A stretch of DNA of 50,759 nucleotides, taken from contig JABDIY010000085.1 of NCBI GenBank assembly GCA_013003535.1, positions 1-50,759 of the forward strand, given 5' to 3'. Below are positions 42,726 through 50,729 of this stretch, in pieces. This stretch comes from Acidimicrobiales bacterium (GTDB lineage Bacteria; Actinomycetota; Acidimicrobiia; Acidimicrobiales; SZUA-35). Every line of letters starts with the position of its first letter. Position 1 is the first letter of the stretch. The position numbers and the translations under genes are program-made. A model generated the notes under the pieces. That model had not been told where the DNA came from, did not search any database, and saw only the letters and a list, made by a program, of their open reading frames with translations.

Positions 42726-43996
42726 GAGGACTCCGGGATCAGCCGAGTGAATCGTAGGTGAGCACGAAGGCCCCCCGTTCGTACCAGCCAGACGGAAAGT
42801 CCAGCCAAAACGGTCATGGACGCAATTCCGATCACGAGAGGCGTAGCCGAATCATCTACCTGCTCGCTGAAGAATCCGCCGAGTACCGCACCGCCGGCGA
42901 CACGGACGGCTCCGGTCAAGGCCGAGCCCGAGCCAGCGATTGCGCCAAGCGGTTCCATCGCAGCAGAGTTGAGGTTGGGCATCACGAACATGAAGGAGGC
43001 CAGCGTGAGTCCTATGACGGGCATGAACAGCCAGAAATTCGGCTCGCCATTGCCAATGGCTGTCACCGAGCCCAGGAGGATCAACAGGCCGGCAAGAGCT
43101 ACGAACGCTCGGGTCACCACCCGATCGATTCCGAGTTCTTCGACGATGCGACCATTCACCATTGCGGCGAGCCCGAAAAGCACCGCCACCGCACCGAAGA
43201 TGACAGGAAACTGCGCTTCCCGATCGAACACCACGGCAGTGAGGAGTTCCGCACTGGCCAAATAGGTGGTGAATGCCGCCTGGATGAAGACGGTGGCCAT
43301 TGTGTAGCCAAAGGTCACTGGTGTGCGGGCCACCTGCCAGTACCCCTCGGCAATCACCGTAGGGCTGAGGAGCCGACGATTCACAGGAGCCAGCGTTTCC
43401 CGGAGTCGGGCACTCCAGATCACGATGGCTACGGCAAACAGCACGCAGAACCAGAACACGCTCCGCCATGGGGCGATGGCAATGATCACCGCGCCAAGTG
43501 ATGGCGCGACCACTGGAACCAGGATAAACACAGCCATAACGTTGGACATTGCACTGGCCATGGCCACGCCCTCGAAACGATCGCGAACGATCGAGGTGGC
43601 AACCACACGGGCCCCGGCAGCACCGACTCCCCAAACGAAGCGACTGGCCAGCAACAGATCGAAAGACGGCGCCAGAGCACACCCGACGGCGCCGAGAATG
43701 TAGAACGATGCGCCGAGGTGCAGCGCCCGTTTCCGCCCGAAACGATCAGCGAGGGGACCGTAGAAGAGCTGGCCAAACGCTAGGCCGAGAAAGAAGACTG
43801 TTACTACCCGACTGGTAGCCGTCGAGGTCACCCCCAGCTCGAACTCCGCGCGTATCTCGTCAAATGCCGACAGCATCACGTCGATCCCCATCGCGGTGAA
43901 CGCCATGATCGCCGAAACCAGCGCCAGAAGTTCCTTCCGCCCCATCCGATACTCTTGGGATGAGTGTGCCGAGGACGGCGGGGTCGTAGTCAGCAC
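42722..43996 (-). CDS. MFS multidrug-type exporter (Bcr/CflA family)
   Basis: A 424-residue membrane protein with 12 hydrophobic segments. The MFS loop 2-3 motif GPLADRFGRKRAL is near residue 82, and the helix-5 pattern ASRFVWGVGAAGARV follows. The set resembles Bcr/CflA drug-proton antiporters; its substrate is unknown. The GTG at 43996 is preferred because TAGGAT lies 6 bases before it. A downstream ATG (MGRKELL) would remove only a short polar tail. Confidence 0.88.
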   Translation of the reverse strand: MLTTTPPSSAHSSQEYRMGRKELLALVSAIMAFTAMGIDVMLSAFDEIRAEFELGVTSTATSRVVTVFFLGLAFGQLFYGPLADRFGRKRALHLGASFYILGAVGCALAPSFDLLLASRFVWGVGAAGARVVATSIVRDRFEGVAMASAMSNVMAVFILVPVVAPSLGAVIIAIAPWRSVFWFCVLFAVAIVIWSARLRETLAPVNRRLLSPTVIAEGYWQVARTPVTFGYTMATVFIQAAFTTYLASAELLTAVVFDREAQFPVIFGAVAVLFGLAAMVNGRIVEELGIDRVVTRAFVALAGLLILLGSVTAIGNGEPNFWLFMPVIGLTLASFMFVMPNLNSAAMEPLGAIAGSGSALTGAVRVAGGAVLGGFFSEQVDDSATPLVIGIASMTVLAGLSVWLVRTGGLRAHLRFTRLIPESS

Positions 43997-44002
43997 CTAT
44001 GG

Positions 44003-44008
44003 ATCCTA
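44003..44008 (-). promoter_or_regulatory. -10 box, leaderless promoter of MFS gene
   Basis: On the minus strand this reads TAGGAT, 6 bases before the GTG at 43996. Confidence 0.5.
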
Positions 44009-44052
44009 CGACCCTCTTAACGTCTACAGACCTTCGGTCGATGGGTCTACTA

Positions 44053-44066
44053 GGGACTTTGGGCAC
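44053..44066. promoter_or_regulatory. DosR/DevR-like box upstream of PPK2 gene
   Basis: GGGACTTTGGGCAC matches 11 of 14 positions of the DosR core, 80 bases before the PPK2 start. A GGACTTTT half-site follows at 44077-44084, 24 bases on. Confidence 0.3.
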
Positions 44067-44146
44067 TGTTCAGCGTGGACTTTTCCCGAGACCCTCATGC
44101 CAGCGTCGGTGGAACCTCTGGTGCTGGGCCGAGGAGGCATTTTTTG

Positions 44147-44992
44147 ATGGCGGGCAAGAAGAAGGCGAGAACACCGGGTGAGAAAGAGGCGAGACGACTC
44201 GCCAGGTTGGACCGTCGGGACAAGCGCGAGCGAGAACTGGAACCGTTCCAGGTGGAACTGCTAAAACTCCAGGCCCACCTCGAAAACCACGGAATGAAGA
44301 TGATCGTGCTGTTCGAGGGCCGGGATGCGGCGGGCAAGGGCGGCACCATCCGGCGAGTCACTCGGTACATGAACGAAAAGCATTATCGAGTGGTTGCCAT
44401 GGGACGGCCCACAGATGATCAGCGTTCGCAGTGGTACTTCCAGAAGTATGTTGGCCAGTTTCCCAGCGCCGGTGAGATGGTTCTCTTCGACCGCAGTTGG
44501 TACAACCGGGCAATGGTTGAACCCGTTTTTGGGTTCTGCACGGTGGAGGAGCACCGAAATTTCCTACGCGGTGTCGTTGGGTTCGAAAAGGATCTGGTGC
44601 GGCAGGGGACCATTCTGGTGAAGCTTTACTTCTCCGTAACCAAGGACGAGCAGTTGCGACGTTTCAAACGTCGTCGCAATGATCCGCTGCGACAGTGGAA
44701 GCTGAGCGAAATCGATGTCCAAGCGCAGGACTTGTGGGATGAGTTCACCACTCGGAAGTATGAGATGCTCACTCGGACCCATACCAGCGACACACCCTGG
44801 TCGATCATCCGGTCGCAGAACAAGCACCTTGCCCGGCTGAACGCGATGCGCGTAATTCTTGACGCAGTGGACTACGAGAAGCGGGACCCGGATCTGGACT
44901 TCGTGCCCGATCCCAACGTCGTTGTCTCTGGCGCCCACGAAATCGAACTCATGGAAGCTGAACGAATCCGCAACGGCGAGTTCTCCAGCTAG
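44147..44992 (+). CDS. ppk2: Polyphosphate kinase 2
   Basis: A 281-residue PPK2. The Walker A G58-RDAAGKGG66, the lid-type basic region, and the Walker B-like LFDRSWYNRA (D115, R116) are all present, as is the C-terminal WSIIRSQNKHLARLNAMRVIL. It transfers phosphate between polyphosphate and nucleoside mono- or diphosphates in the cytoplasm; single-domain PPK2 enzymes of this size usually phosphorylate NDPs. The ATG at 44147 follows GAGGAGG by 9 bases. Two DosR-like half sites lie upstream. Confidence 0.95.
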   Translation: MAGKKKARTPGEKEARRLARLDRRDKRERELEPFQVELLKLQAHLENHGMKMIVLFEGRDAAGKGGTIRRVTRYMNEKHYRVVAMGRPTDDQRSQWYFQKYVGQFPSAGEMVLFDRSWYNRAMVEPVFGFCTVEEHRNFLRGVVGFEKDLVRQGTILVKLYFSVTKDEQLRRFKRRRNDPLRQWKLSEIDVQAQDLWDEFTTRKYEMLTRTHTSDTPWSIIRSQNKHLARLNAMRVILDAVDYEKRDPDLDFVPDPNVVVSGAHEIELMEAERIRNGEFSS

Positions 44993-45164
44993 CGGACACC
45001 TCGGCGAGCCTCGCACGCCGGACGGTCGGCTGCGGGCAGAGTGGTGACGGTCGAAGAGCTTCTGGGCTAGTTCCAGCAGGATCGGCCGATGGTTCGAGCG
45101 GCCACAACTTGAGAAGCTGCGATCGTCAGTTCAAGGAAGTTCCCACCTATCACGATAGAAGGGC

Positions 45165-46355
45165 GTGCGCTTTCTTTGGGTAGTCGTGTCGCTTGTATTG
45201 ATAGCAACCTCCTGTTCAAGAGATCAGACGATCGAAGCGACCAATCCGTCCAGAACCGAATCGTCTGTAGCCGTGGAGACAACGACAACTGTGCCACCGG
45301 TTCCGAGTCAGATTCAGGGTCTTTCCGAGCGGATCACGCAATTTGGTGAGCACGTCCGCGCCGGGACTCTACCGATGGACTGGGTCACGGCGGAGTGCCG
45401 ACAGAAACTCGGGTTGGTGACGATGGCCGACCCCCTCATCGAGGAGGTGCTCGTCAGACATATCCCAGAGGACGACCACGCCGAATTCGTTGTTCATGAG
45501 GGCTTTCCGAGCGAGGGTCGAGCGGTGGTCACGTTTGACACCGGCGAGGTAACGGTTGAGCAGATCTGGGTGGAAGACGATGGTCGGTGGCAGATTGATG
45601 TTTGCGCGAACCAAGTCGATCCGTTGGGGGCCGGAGTTCCGTTACTTGGTGACTCGTCTGCAGACGGGCTTGCTGTCCGCATCAGGTTGATCGCGGACGC
45701 GATGAAGCAAGAGGAAGTGGGGATCTACCAGTGGATGAGTCTCCGTTGCCGCGCGGGCTTGATCGAAGTCATGGAGGACTACAGCCTCATTCTCCTCTAC
45801 CCGGGCTACGGCGCTGACTTCGTTGATCTCACTGCCGTGATTGTTGATGAGGTCGACGGCGACACCGCTTTTACCTCGGTGATCTCCGAGGCGGATTTCT
45901 TGGCCCCGGGCGGAGACCGGGCGCGATGGGCATTCGAACACAGCAACTGGTTTTACGATGGTTGCCCAACCGATGAAGAAGCAGAGTCGCGCGACGAACA
46001 ACAAGTGCAGGCCTTGCTGAGGGTGCATGCAGCGCTGATTGATCTCGAGATTCCCGGGATGACATCGACGGGCTTTTATGACACCGATATCAATGGCCCT
46101 CTCGAGCGTGTCTATGGCTTCGAACTGATCTCTCAGACGCCTGCGTGGGGGGCGGTCCAAGTGGAGTTCATGGAACAACGCTGGCCGGAGATCTTGGACG
46201 AAGCCGGTTATGAGGTGCTCCGAGCAGGGGGGCAACACGTTGAGGCAGTCCATCGAGACGATCCGATGGGCCAGGCGTACGTCCGCCTGGAGTCCACGTA
46301 TCTCGACGATGAACACGAACGGCATTTCTTCTGGCTCACCCTCAGATATCGGTAG
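45165..46355 (+). CDS. Large lipoprotein of unknown function
   Basis: A 396-residue protein with a lipobox (IATSC, Cys17) and a Thr/Pro-rich linker (ETTTTVPPVP), so it is probably anchored outside the membrane. The mature part has several acidic stretches and a few cysteines; I see no known domain. The GTG start at 45165 is preceded by AGAAGGG very close by. No partner gene is adjacent on this strand. Confidence 0.7.
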   Translation: MRFLWVVVSLVLIATSCSRDQTIEATNPSRTESSVAVETTTTVPPVPSQIQGLSERITQFGEHVRAGTLPMDWVTAECRQKLGLVTMADPLIEEVLVRHIPEDDHAEFVVHEGFPSEGRAVVTFDTGEVTVEQIWVEDDGRWQIDVCANQVDPLGAGVPLLGDSSADGLAVRIRLIADAMKQEEVGIYQWMSLRCRAGLIEVMEDYSLILLYPGYGADFVDLTAVIVDEVDGDTAFTSVISEADFLAPGGDRARWAFEHSNWFYDGCPTDEEAESRDEQQVQALLRVHAALIDLEIPGMTSTGFYDTDINGPLERVYGFELISQTPAWGAVQVEFMEQRWPEILDEAGYEVLRAGGQHVEAVHRDDPMGQAYVRLESTYLDDEHERHFFWLTLRYR

Positions 46356-46440
46356 CCGGCTTCGCACGTGATTCGTCGGAACCAATTCAGAGCGGCCAGC
46401 TCATTGCCGACGTTTCGAGCGGCCAGGCGAGCTGCGCCTC

Positions 46441-47301
46441 TCAGGCCATGAACACTGCGAGTGCTACAACGGTCCCTGTTGTCATGAATCTGTGGAGCTG
46501 AACCAAATTCGGACGCATCCGGATGCGGAGCGCCAGTGATAGACCCAGGCTGCCAAGACCCAACGGCAACCACCACCCAAAGTGGTGTTCGGTCAGGATT
46601 GCCAAGAGTGCCGCAGCGGCTAGCCCGATCAGCTGAAGGCGGATCGCTACCTCCAACACCACCCGATCGCCGTACCGCACCAATGGCGTTGCCTTGCCGA
46701 TGGACTCGTCACCTTTTTCGTCGCCAAAATCTTTGTACAGAGACGTGGCGACGGCAAAGGGGAGAGCTACAAGCGCAATGCCCGCAGAGCGAAGCAGGGA
46801 ACCATTGGTGAGTGTCGTGGCGAGCACGAGCGGCGTTGCTACGTACGCCGAGGCGAGGACCGCGGCGCCAACGAACCCGCGGTCGGAGAGTCTCAAACCC
46901 GGGGCGGAATAGGCGAACCCCACCGCACTGACCCCGGCAACACACAGTGCAGCCGGGGTCGAAGACCAGAAAACCAGAAGGGTCGAAATGCTGGCCAACA
47001 AGAAAACGAGAAGAATCAATGCATCGCGCTCGGTGAGTTCTCCGGTCGCCAATGGTAGCGATCGACCGTTGAGGCGATCAGCGGCCACGTCCGTGATGTC
47101 GTTGTACACGGCGATGAAGCCGTAGGTGAGAACAAGAACAAGGGCGCCAAGGATGAGCGTTTGCCTGTCGGCTTGCCGGGTCACCCCGACGGCCAAGAAG
47201 ACTGCGAGCGGAAGCTTCGCATTTCTCACCCGGAGGAACCGTTCCAACACGCGTCCGCGCGTCCAGCCGGCATTCGCTGCTATAGGGAACTGGGTCAGCA
47301 C
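46441..47301 (-). CDS. UbiA-family prenyltransferase
   Basis: A 286-residue polytopic protein with nine hydrophobic segments and the two Asp-rich motifs of the family: YNDITDVAADRLNGRSLP in the first half and YKDFGDEKGDESIGKATP in the second. It attaches a prenyl chain to an aromatic or other acceptor in quinone, haem or lipid biosynthesis; the acceptor is not clear. The GTG at 47301 lies inside the end of the upstream small membrane protein gene (7-base overlap). A longer frame upstream is shadow. Confidence 0.85.
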   Translation of the reverse strand: MLTQFPIAANAGWTRGRVLERFLRVRNAKLPLAVFLAVGVTRQADRQTLILGALVLVLTYGFIAVYNDITDVAADRLNGRSLPLATGELTERDALILLVFLLASISTLLVFWSSTPAALCVAGVSAVGFAYSAPGLRLSDRGFVGAAVLASAYVATPLVLATTLTNGSLLRSAGIALVALPFAVATSLYKDFGDEKGDESIGKATPLVRYGDRVVLEVAIRLQLIGLAAAALLAILTEHHFGWWLPLGLGSLGLSLALRIRMRPNLVQLHRFMTTGTVVALAVFMA

Positions 47302-47732
47302 TCTGGTGGATCCCGGGTGATCGCAATTGCGACGTAGACCACCCACGACGCGAAAGCAGCGACTGCGTAGGTGAGTGTCATGAATACCGCGAGAAAGAAT
47401 CTCCCGGTCGAGCCTGCTCTGTTCCACCGGCGAAACATCGTGATCAGGAGAGCGCCGCAGCCGAAACCGATGAATGCGGTGGCCATCAAGGCCGCCAAAG
47501 TGTTCGACAGCGTCCAAGAGCCGCTGCCGCTGATCTCAACCGATAGACCGGCAAGCAGCCCGATCATTGCCGTTGCCAATGGTAAGGATCCGGCTACCAG
47601 CATTGATGGCGTCGTGCCGCTCGGGCTCGTTCGATCCGATGCCAGAGGAACTTCAGCTTGAAGCCACTCAGGATTGGCGGGCTGCATTCGCGGCGGCGCC
47701 GGGGGACCCTGGTCTAGTTCGTCATCACCCAC
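47295..47732 (-). CDS. Small membrane protein, unknown function
   Basis: A 145-residue protein with a Pro-rich N terminus and three hydrophobic segments (MLVAGSLPLATAMIGLLAGLSV; LAALMATAFIGFGCGALLI; FFLAVFMTLTYAVAAFASWVV). The family is not recognised. It overlaps the UbiA gene start by 7 bases, suggesting the two proteins work together. The GTG at 47732 is preceded by AGGA with a short spacing. Confidence 0.7.
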   Translation of the reverse strand: MGDDELDQGPPAPPRMQPANPEWLQAEVPLASDRTSPSGTTPSMLVAGSLPLATAMIGLLAGLSVEISGSGSWTLSNTLAALMATAFIGFGCGALLITMFRRWNRAGSTGRFFLAVFMTLTYAVAAFASWVVYVAIAITRDPPEC

Positions 47733-47793
47733 CAGTTCCTATCGGCCAGCCCTCGCTCGAGATGATCGAGGAGTTTTGCGGGCGGGAACTGGA

Positions 47794-48297
47794 TCAGAAC
47801 AGCGATGCCTGGGGGCGTTCGGGCTTTGATGGAGGTGTCCACTCCGGTCCTGACGTGGCGGCCTTTCCAGCGAGGACGTCTGCGGCTTCGTTTCCCTCGT
47901 CGCCAGCGTGGCCTTTGACCCACTCAACGATCAGATCCGGATGTGCTGATGCAACTGCGTGATAGGCGGCAACGAGATCCAGATTCTCCACCGGCTTCTC
48001 CCGCCCAGCGGCGGAGGTCTTGCGGTCCCAGCCGTTCCGCTCCCAGCGAGCCATCCACCCAGCTTCATACATCTGTTGGGCATACCGGGAGTCGGTCACA
48101 ATCGTCAGCGAATCGTCGGGATGGCTGCAGATTGCCTCCAGGACCGCTGCGAGTTCCATCCGCTGATTCGTGGTGGGGGAGTGCGGCCGACCCCAGCCCT
48201 GAGTGCCTGCATCGAGGTTCACCCAGGCCCAACCGCCTACCTTGGTGCCTCCGTTGTCACAGGACCCGTCGGTGTGGACGATCGTTCGTTCTGCCAT
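47794..48297 (-). CDS. rnhA: Ribonuclease HI
   Basis: A 167-residue RNase H. Catalytic residues are in place: D10 (VHTDGS), E48 (NQRMELAA), D69 (IVTDSRY), H130 (KGHAGD) and D140. It removes RNA from RNA-DNA hybrids. The ATG at 48297 gives the normal length and has a possible leaderless box, TAGTCT, 8 bases upstream; a 26-residue upstream extension is unlike the family. Confidence 0.93.
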   Translation of the reverse strand: MAERTIVHTDGSCDNGGTKVGGWAWVNLDAGTQGWGRPHSPTTNQRMELAAVLEAICSHPDDSLTIVTDSRYAQQMYEAGWMARWERNGWDRKTSAAGREKPVENLDLVAAYHAVASAHPDLIVEWVKGHAGDEGNEAADVLAGKAATSGPEWTPPSKPERPQASLF

Positions 48298-48305
48298 TGG
48301 GAGCC

Positions 48306-48311
48306 AGACTA
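48306..48311 (-). promoter_or_regulatory. -10 box, possible leaderless promoter of rnhA
   Basis: On the minus strand this reads TAGTCT, 8 bases before the ATG at 48297, slightly farther than in the other leaderless genes. Confidence 0.4.
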
Positions 48312-48520
48312 CCGGCGGCCGTCGGTCCAGCAGCCGCCAAACCTGGCCGACGCAGAGTTCTTGGATCGTCGACATCGCCGACCGAAACCTCGGGAATCAA
48401 ACCCCGATCCTGCCAGGAATTCTCACTGCCGACGTTTCCGGCGGTATCGGAGTAACTAATGTCGACGCTTCTGTCAAATATGCGCGACCGGAACCGGTCT
48501 TGGAGCGTCCGATACCTGTG

Positions 48521-48997
48521 ATGATGACTATTGCCGGAAAAACACAGCCCACTACCGAAGCTTCGGCGGGACGCCCAACTCTGGTGGGATCGATCCAAGC
48601 CGACCTCGTCAATTTGTCCGCAACGCGGAACGCAGTGGAATCCTGGCTCACCGATCGCGTGAATCAGCAGGCGATCGAAGACATCGTGCTGGTGTTCAAC
48701 GAACTGCTGAGCAACGCGATCAACGCCGCTGCTCCCCAGGACTCCGTCCAATACCGAGTGGGAAGCGACGGCCCGCGGGGTGCGAACCAGATTCGAGTCA
48801 CTGTCACGAACTTTCGGGTTGAGACAGGCTGGATCAACACATGCGCAATGCCAGAGCCCGAGGCCGAGGGAGGCCGTGGCCTGCCGCTTGCCGAGATGTA
48901 CTCAGACAGTCTCGAGATCCTTCTTGCCCTTGATCGCGTCGAGGTGACAGCGACATTCACCGTTGGCGACGTTTCCAACTGGCATATGAGGGCGTAG
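48521..48997 (+). CDS. RsbW-like HATPase protein (anti-sigma-type)
   Basis: A 158-residue GHKL ATPase of the HATPase_c_2 kind. Seen: an N box VFNELLSNAINAA and a terminal EGGRGLPLAEMYSD glycine motif. Single-domain proteins of this type act as anti-sigma factors or serine kinases in stress switches; the partner (sigma factor, anti-anti-sigma protein) is not adjacent. Start is uncertain: ATGs at 48521 and 48524, or a GTG at 48518; an in-frame extension exists upstream but without similarity. Confidence 0.75.
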   Translation: MMTIAGKTQPTTEASAGRPTLVGSIQADLVNLSATRNAVESWLTDRVNQQAIEDIVLVFNELLSNAINAAAPQDSVQYRVGSDGPRGANQIRVTVTNFRVETGWINTCAMPEPEAEGGRGLPLAEMYSDSLEILLALDRVEVTATFTVGDVSNWHMRA

Positions 48998-49029
48998 AGC
49001 GCGGGCGAGAACGATATCGCTTGACGTCG

Positions 49030-49069
49030 AGGACCAAAGTCCTTAAAGTTGCAAGGAGTTAGTCCTTAA
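49030..49069. promoter_or_regulatory. Tandem palindromic operator-like repeats before DUF2231 gene
   Basis: AGTCCTTAA occurs twice in direct orientation (49038-49046 and 49061-49069), 23 bases apart. Each copy is part of a palindrome: AGGAC-CAAA-GTCCT (49030-49043) and AAGGA-N5-TCCTT (49053-49067). The first also matches 11 of 14 positions of the DosR core. The start codon is 32 bases on. A regulator with two binding sites on one face of the helix is suggested; the MarR-family protein encoded downstream is one candidate. Confidence 0.55.
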
Positions 49070-49100
49070 GTTTACGACTACTTCACCCAGGGGAGAGACC

Positions 49101-49586
49101 GTGTTTCGATCACTAAACGGGCTGCCTTCCCACGTATTCTTTGTGCACGCGCCGATCGTGCTCATCCCGCTCGTCAGTCTTGCTGCGGTCGTTCTGGGAT
49201 TGCACAAGAGCCCTCCTGCCTGGCTCACGAGGGGAGTTCTTTCCGGCGTGCTCATCACGATTGCGTTCACCTGGGCCGCCGTACAGTCCGGCCAGGAGTT
49301 TGATGAAATCATCGCCGGTCAGGTGGACACCGATCGTCACGAATCGTTGGCCAACACAACGATGCTGCTTGTCGTCGGCCTCGGATTGGCGGTGGCAGCC
49401 CTGTTGTCTGTTCTTCGACGGAACCGTGACCAGGCCAACCCGCTGTGGAGGAAGGCTCGTTTCGGTCTGTCAGCCCTCACGATTTGTTTCGCTGTGCTGT
49501 CGACGACGTGGGTAGTCCAGACTGGCGAAGAGGGCGCAAGGATTACCTGGGACGGAGTCATTCCCGATGACGACGATGGCGGTTAG
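49101..49586 (+). CDS. DUF2231 membrane protein
   Basis: A 161-residue protein with the DUF2231 opening GLPSHVFFVHAPIVLIPL and four hydrophobic segments. The family is of unknown function but often lies near redox and copper genes. The GTG at 49101 follows GGGGAGAG by about 4 bases. It heads a likely cluster with the cupredoxin lipoprotein (54-base gap) and MarR regulator. Confidence 0.88.
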   Translation: MFRSLNGLPSHVFFVHAPIVLIPLVSLAAVVLGLHKSPPAWLTRGVLSGVLITIAFTWAAVQSGQEFDEIIAGQVDTDRHESLANTTMLLVVGLGLAVAALLSVLRRNRDQANPLWRKARFGLSALTICFAVLSTTWVVQTGEEGARITWDGVIPDDDDGG

Positions 49587-49640
49587 GCGCTGCAAATCCA
49601 TCCACCACTAAGCAAACCACCAAGAAATGGAACCTGATAC

Positions 49641-50180
49641 ATGAAACGATTCCTAGCCACCATGCCCCTACTCGTGCTACTCGTTGCATCCTGTGGCGAG
49701 TCCGAGCCCGAGGCGGCCGCTACTGAGACAACAACAACTGCGGCGCCAACCACCACTGCCGCTCCGACCACCATCGCCGAAACAACTGAGGCGGCCGAGA
49801 CAACCGCAGCCGAAACAACCGAGGCCCCCACCGCCGCCAGTGTGGTGTATGAATTGGTTGAGTGGGAGGTCTCTGGGCCAACCGAGATCTCAGCAGGGAC
49901 CATCACGTTCGAGGTCATGAACATCGGCGAGAACACCCATGAGTTTGCTGTCGCCAAGGGTGACAGTTACGAGTCGTTACCTCAACTGGCAAATGGGGCA
50001 GTGGATGAAGAAGCCCTCGGCGCCGACTTCATTGGTCGGAGCGAACGGATTGACGCCGGCGATGCCGCAGAAGTCACCTTCGATCTGGAGCCGGGCAGCT
50101 ATGTATTCCTGTGCAACATTCAGTTCGGTCCAAACAGCCACGCGAGCGCAGGTCAGGTACTGTCGGTAACAGTCTCCTAA
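49641..50180 (+). CDS. Cupredoxin-like lipoprotein
   Basis: A 179-residue lipoprotein: lipobox LVASC (C18), then a long Thr/Ala/Pro-rich linker (residues 28 to 67), then a cupredoxin domain with the copper ligands H100 (ENTHEFAV), C158 (YVFLCNI) and H167 (NSHASAGQ). The usual axial Met is replaced by Gln in that position (Q172). It probably carries electrons outside the membrane. It sits between the DUF2231 and MarR genes. Confidence 0.9.
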   Translation: MKRFLATMPLLVLLVASCGESEPEAAATETTTTAAPTTTAAPTTIAETTEAAETTAAETTEAPTAASVVYELVEWEVSGPTEISAGTITFEVMNIGENTHEFAVAKGDSYESLPQLANGAVDEEALGADFIGRSERIDAGDAAEVTFDLEPGSYVFLCNIQFGPNSHASAGQVLSVTVS

Positions 50181-50243
50181 GCGCAGAGGTGTCCGCTCAT
50201 CTTTTCAGAATTACACTCCGATTTAAACGGAACCGGGCGGCAC

Positions 50244-50729
50244 CTCAGTGAGCTCGAGCTCAAGGCATGGACCGGCTTCTTGGACGCTTCACGTATGCTC
50301 GACGAACGTCTGAGCGCTCAGCTACACCACGACCATGGGATGTCGCACCGCGAATACGAAGTGCTTGTAAGACTGGACGGAGCTGGTGGCAGGCTTCGGA
50401 TGTCGCAACTCGCCGGTCAAATGGTTGCATCTCAACCCCTCATATCTCAGACGATCGGTAGGTTGGAAAAGCGCCGGTGGGTTCGGCGGGAGGCCTCGAC
50501 CAGTGATAAGCGCGGTATCGACGCCATCATCACGGCCGTCGGGTCCCAGGCGCTGGCCGAAGCCTCGAAGCCTCACGCCGACCTGATCAGATCCCTGCTA
50601 CTCAGCCTGATGGACAAGGCAGACCTTGTCCCGTTCACCCGAGCGATCGGCATTGTGGCAGATCATCTGAGAACTCATCGACTGGGCGGAGTGTGCAACC
50701 TTCCTTCCTGTCCGCTCGTTGAAGAATGA
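50244..50729 (+). CDS. MarR-family transcriptional regulator
   Basis: A regulator of about 160 residues. The winged helix (MSHREYEVLVRLDGAGGRLRMSQLAG; SQPLISQTIGRLEKRRWVRREAS) is complete; the Asp-rich wing SDKRG follows. Family similarity begins at about 50244 (LSELELKAW), but the first usual start codon in that frame is TTG at 50280; the true start codon is unclear, and the stop of the cupredoxin gene lies in the same frame upstream. The 5' boundary given here marks the start of homology, not a start codon. It may repress the DUF2231-cupredoxin cluster. Confidence 0.8.
   Translation, partial: LSELELKAWTGFLDASRMLDERLSAQLHHDHGMSHREYEVLVRLDGAGGRLRMSQLAGQMVASQPLISQTIGRLEKRRWVRREASTSDKRGIDAIITAVGSQALAEASKPHADLIRSLLLSLMDKADLVPFTRAIGIVADHLRTHRLGGVCNLPSCPLVEE

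Noticed and set aside
42758..43682. Long frames in other registers over the MFS gene
   Set aside because: Both are low-complexity, charge-rich peptides without domains; the MFS frame has clear membrane helices.
45642..46385. 247-codon minus-strand frame across the large lipoprotein gene
   Set aside because: The plus frame has a lipobox and linker typical of real lipoproteins; the minus frame has no features.
49684..49920. Pro/Arg-rich plus-strand frame with repeated residues in the cupredoxin gene
   Set aside because: It is the alternate frame of the Thr/Ala/Pro linker repeat and not a separate gene.
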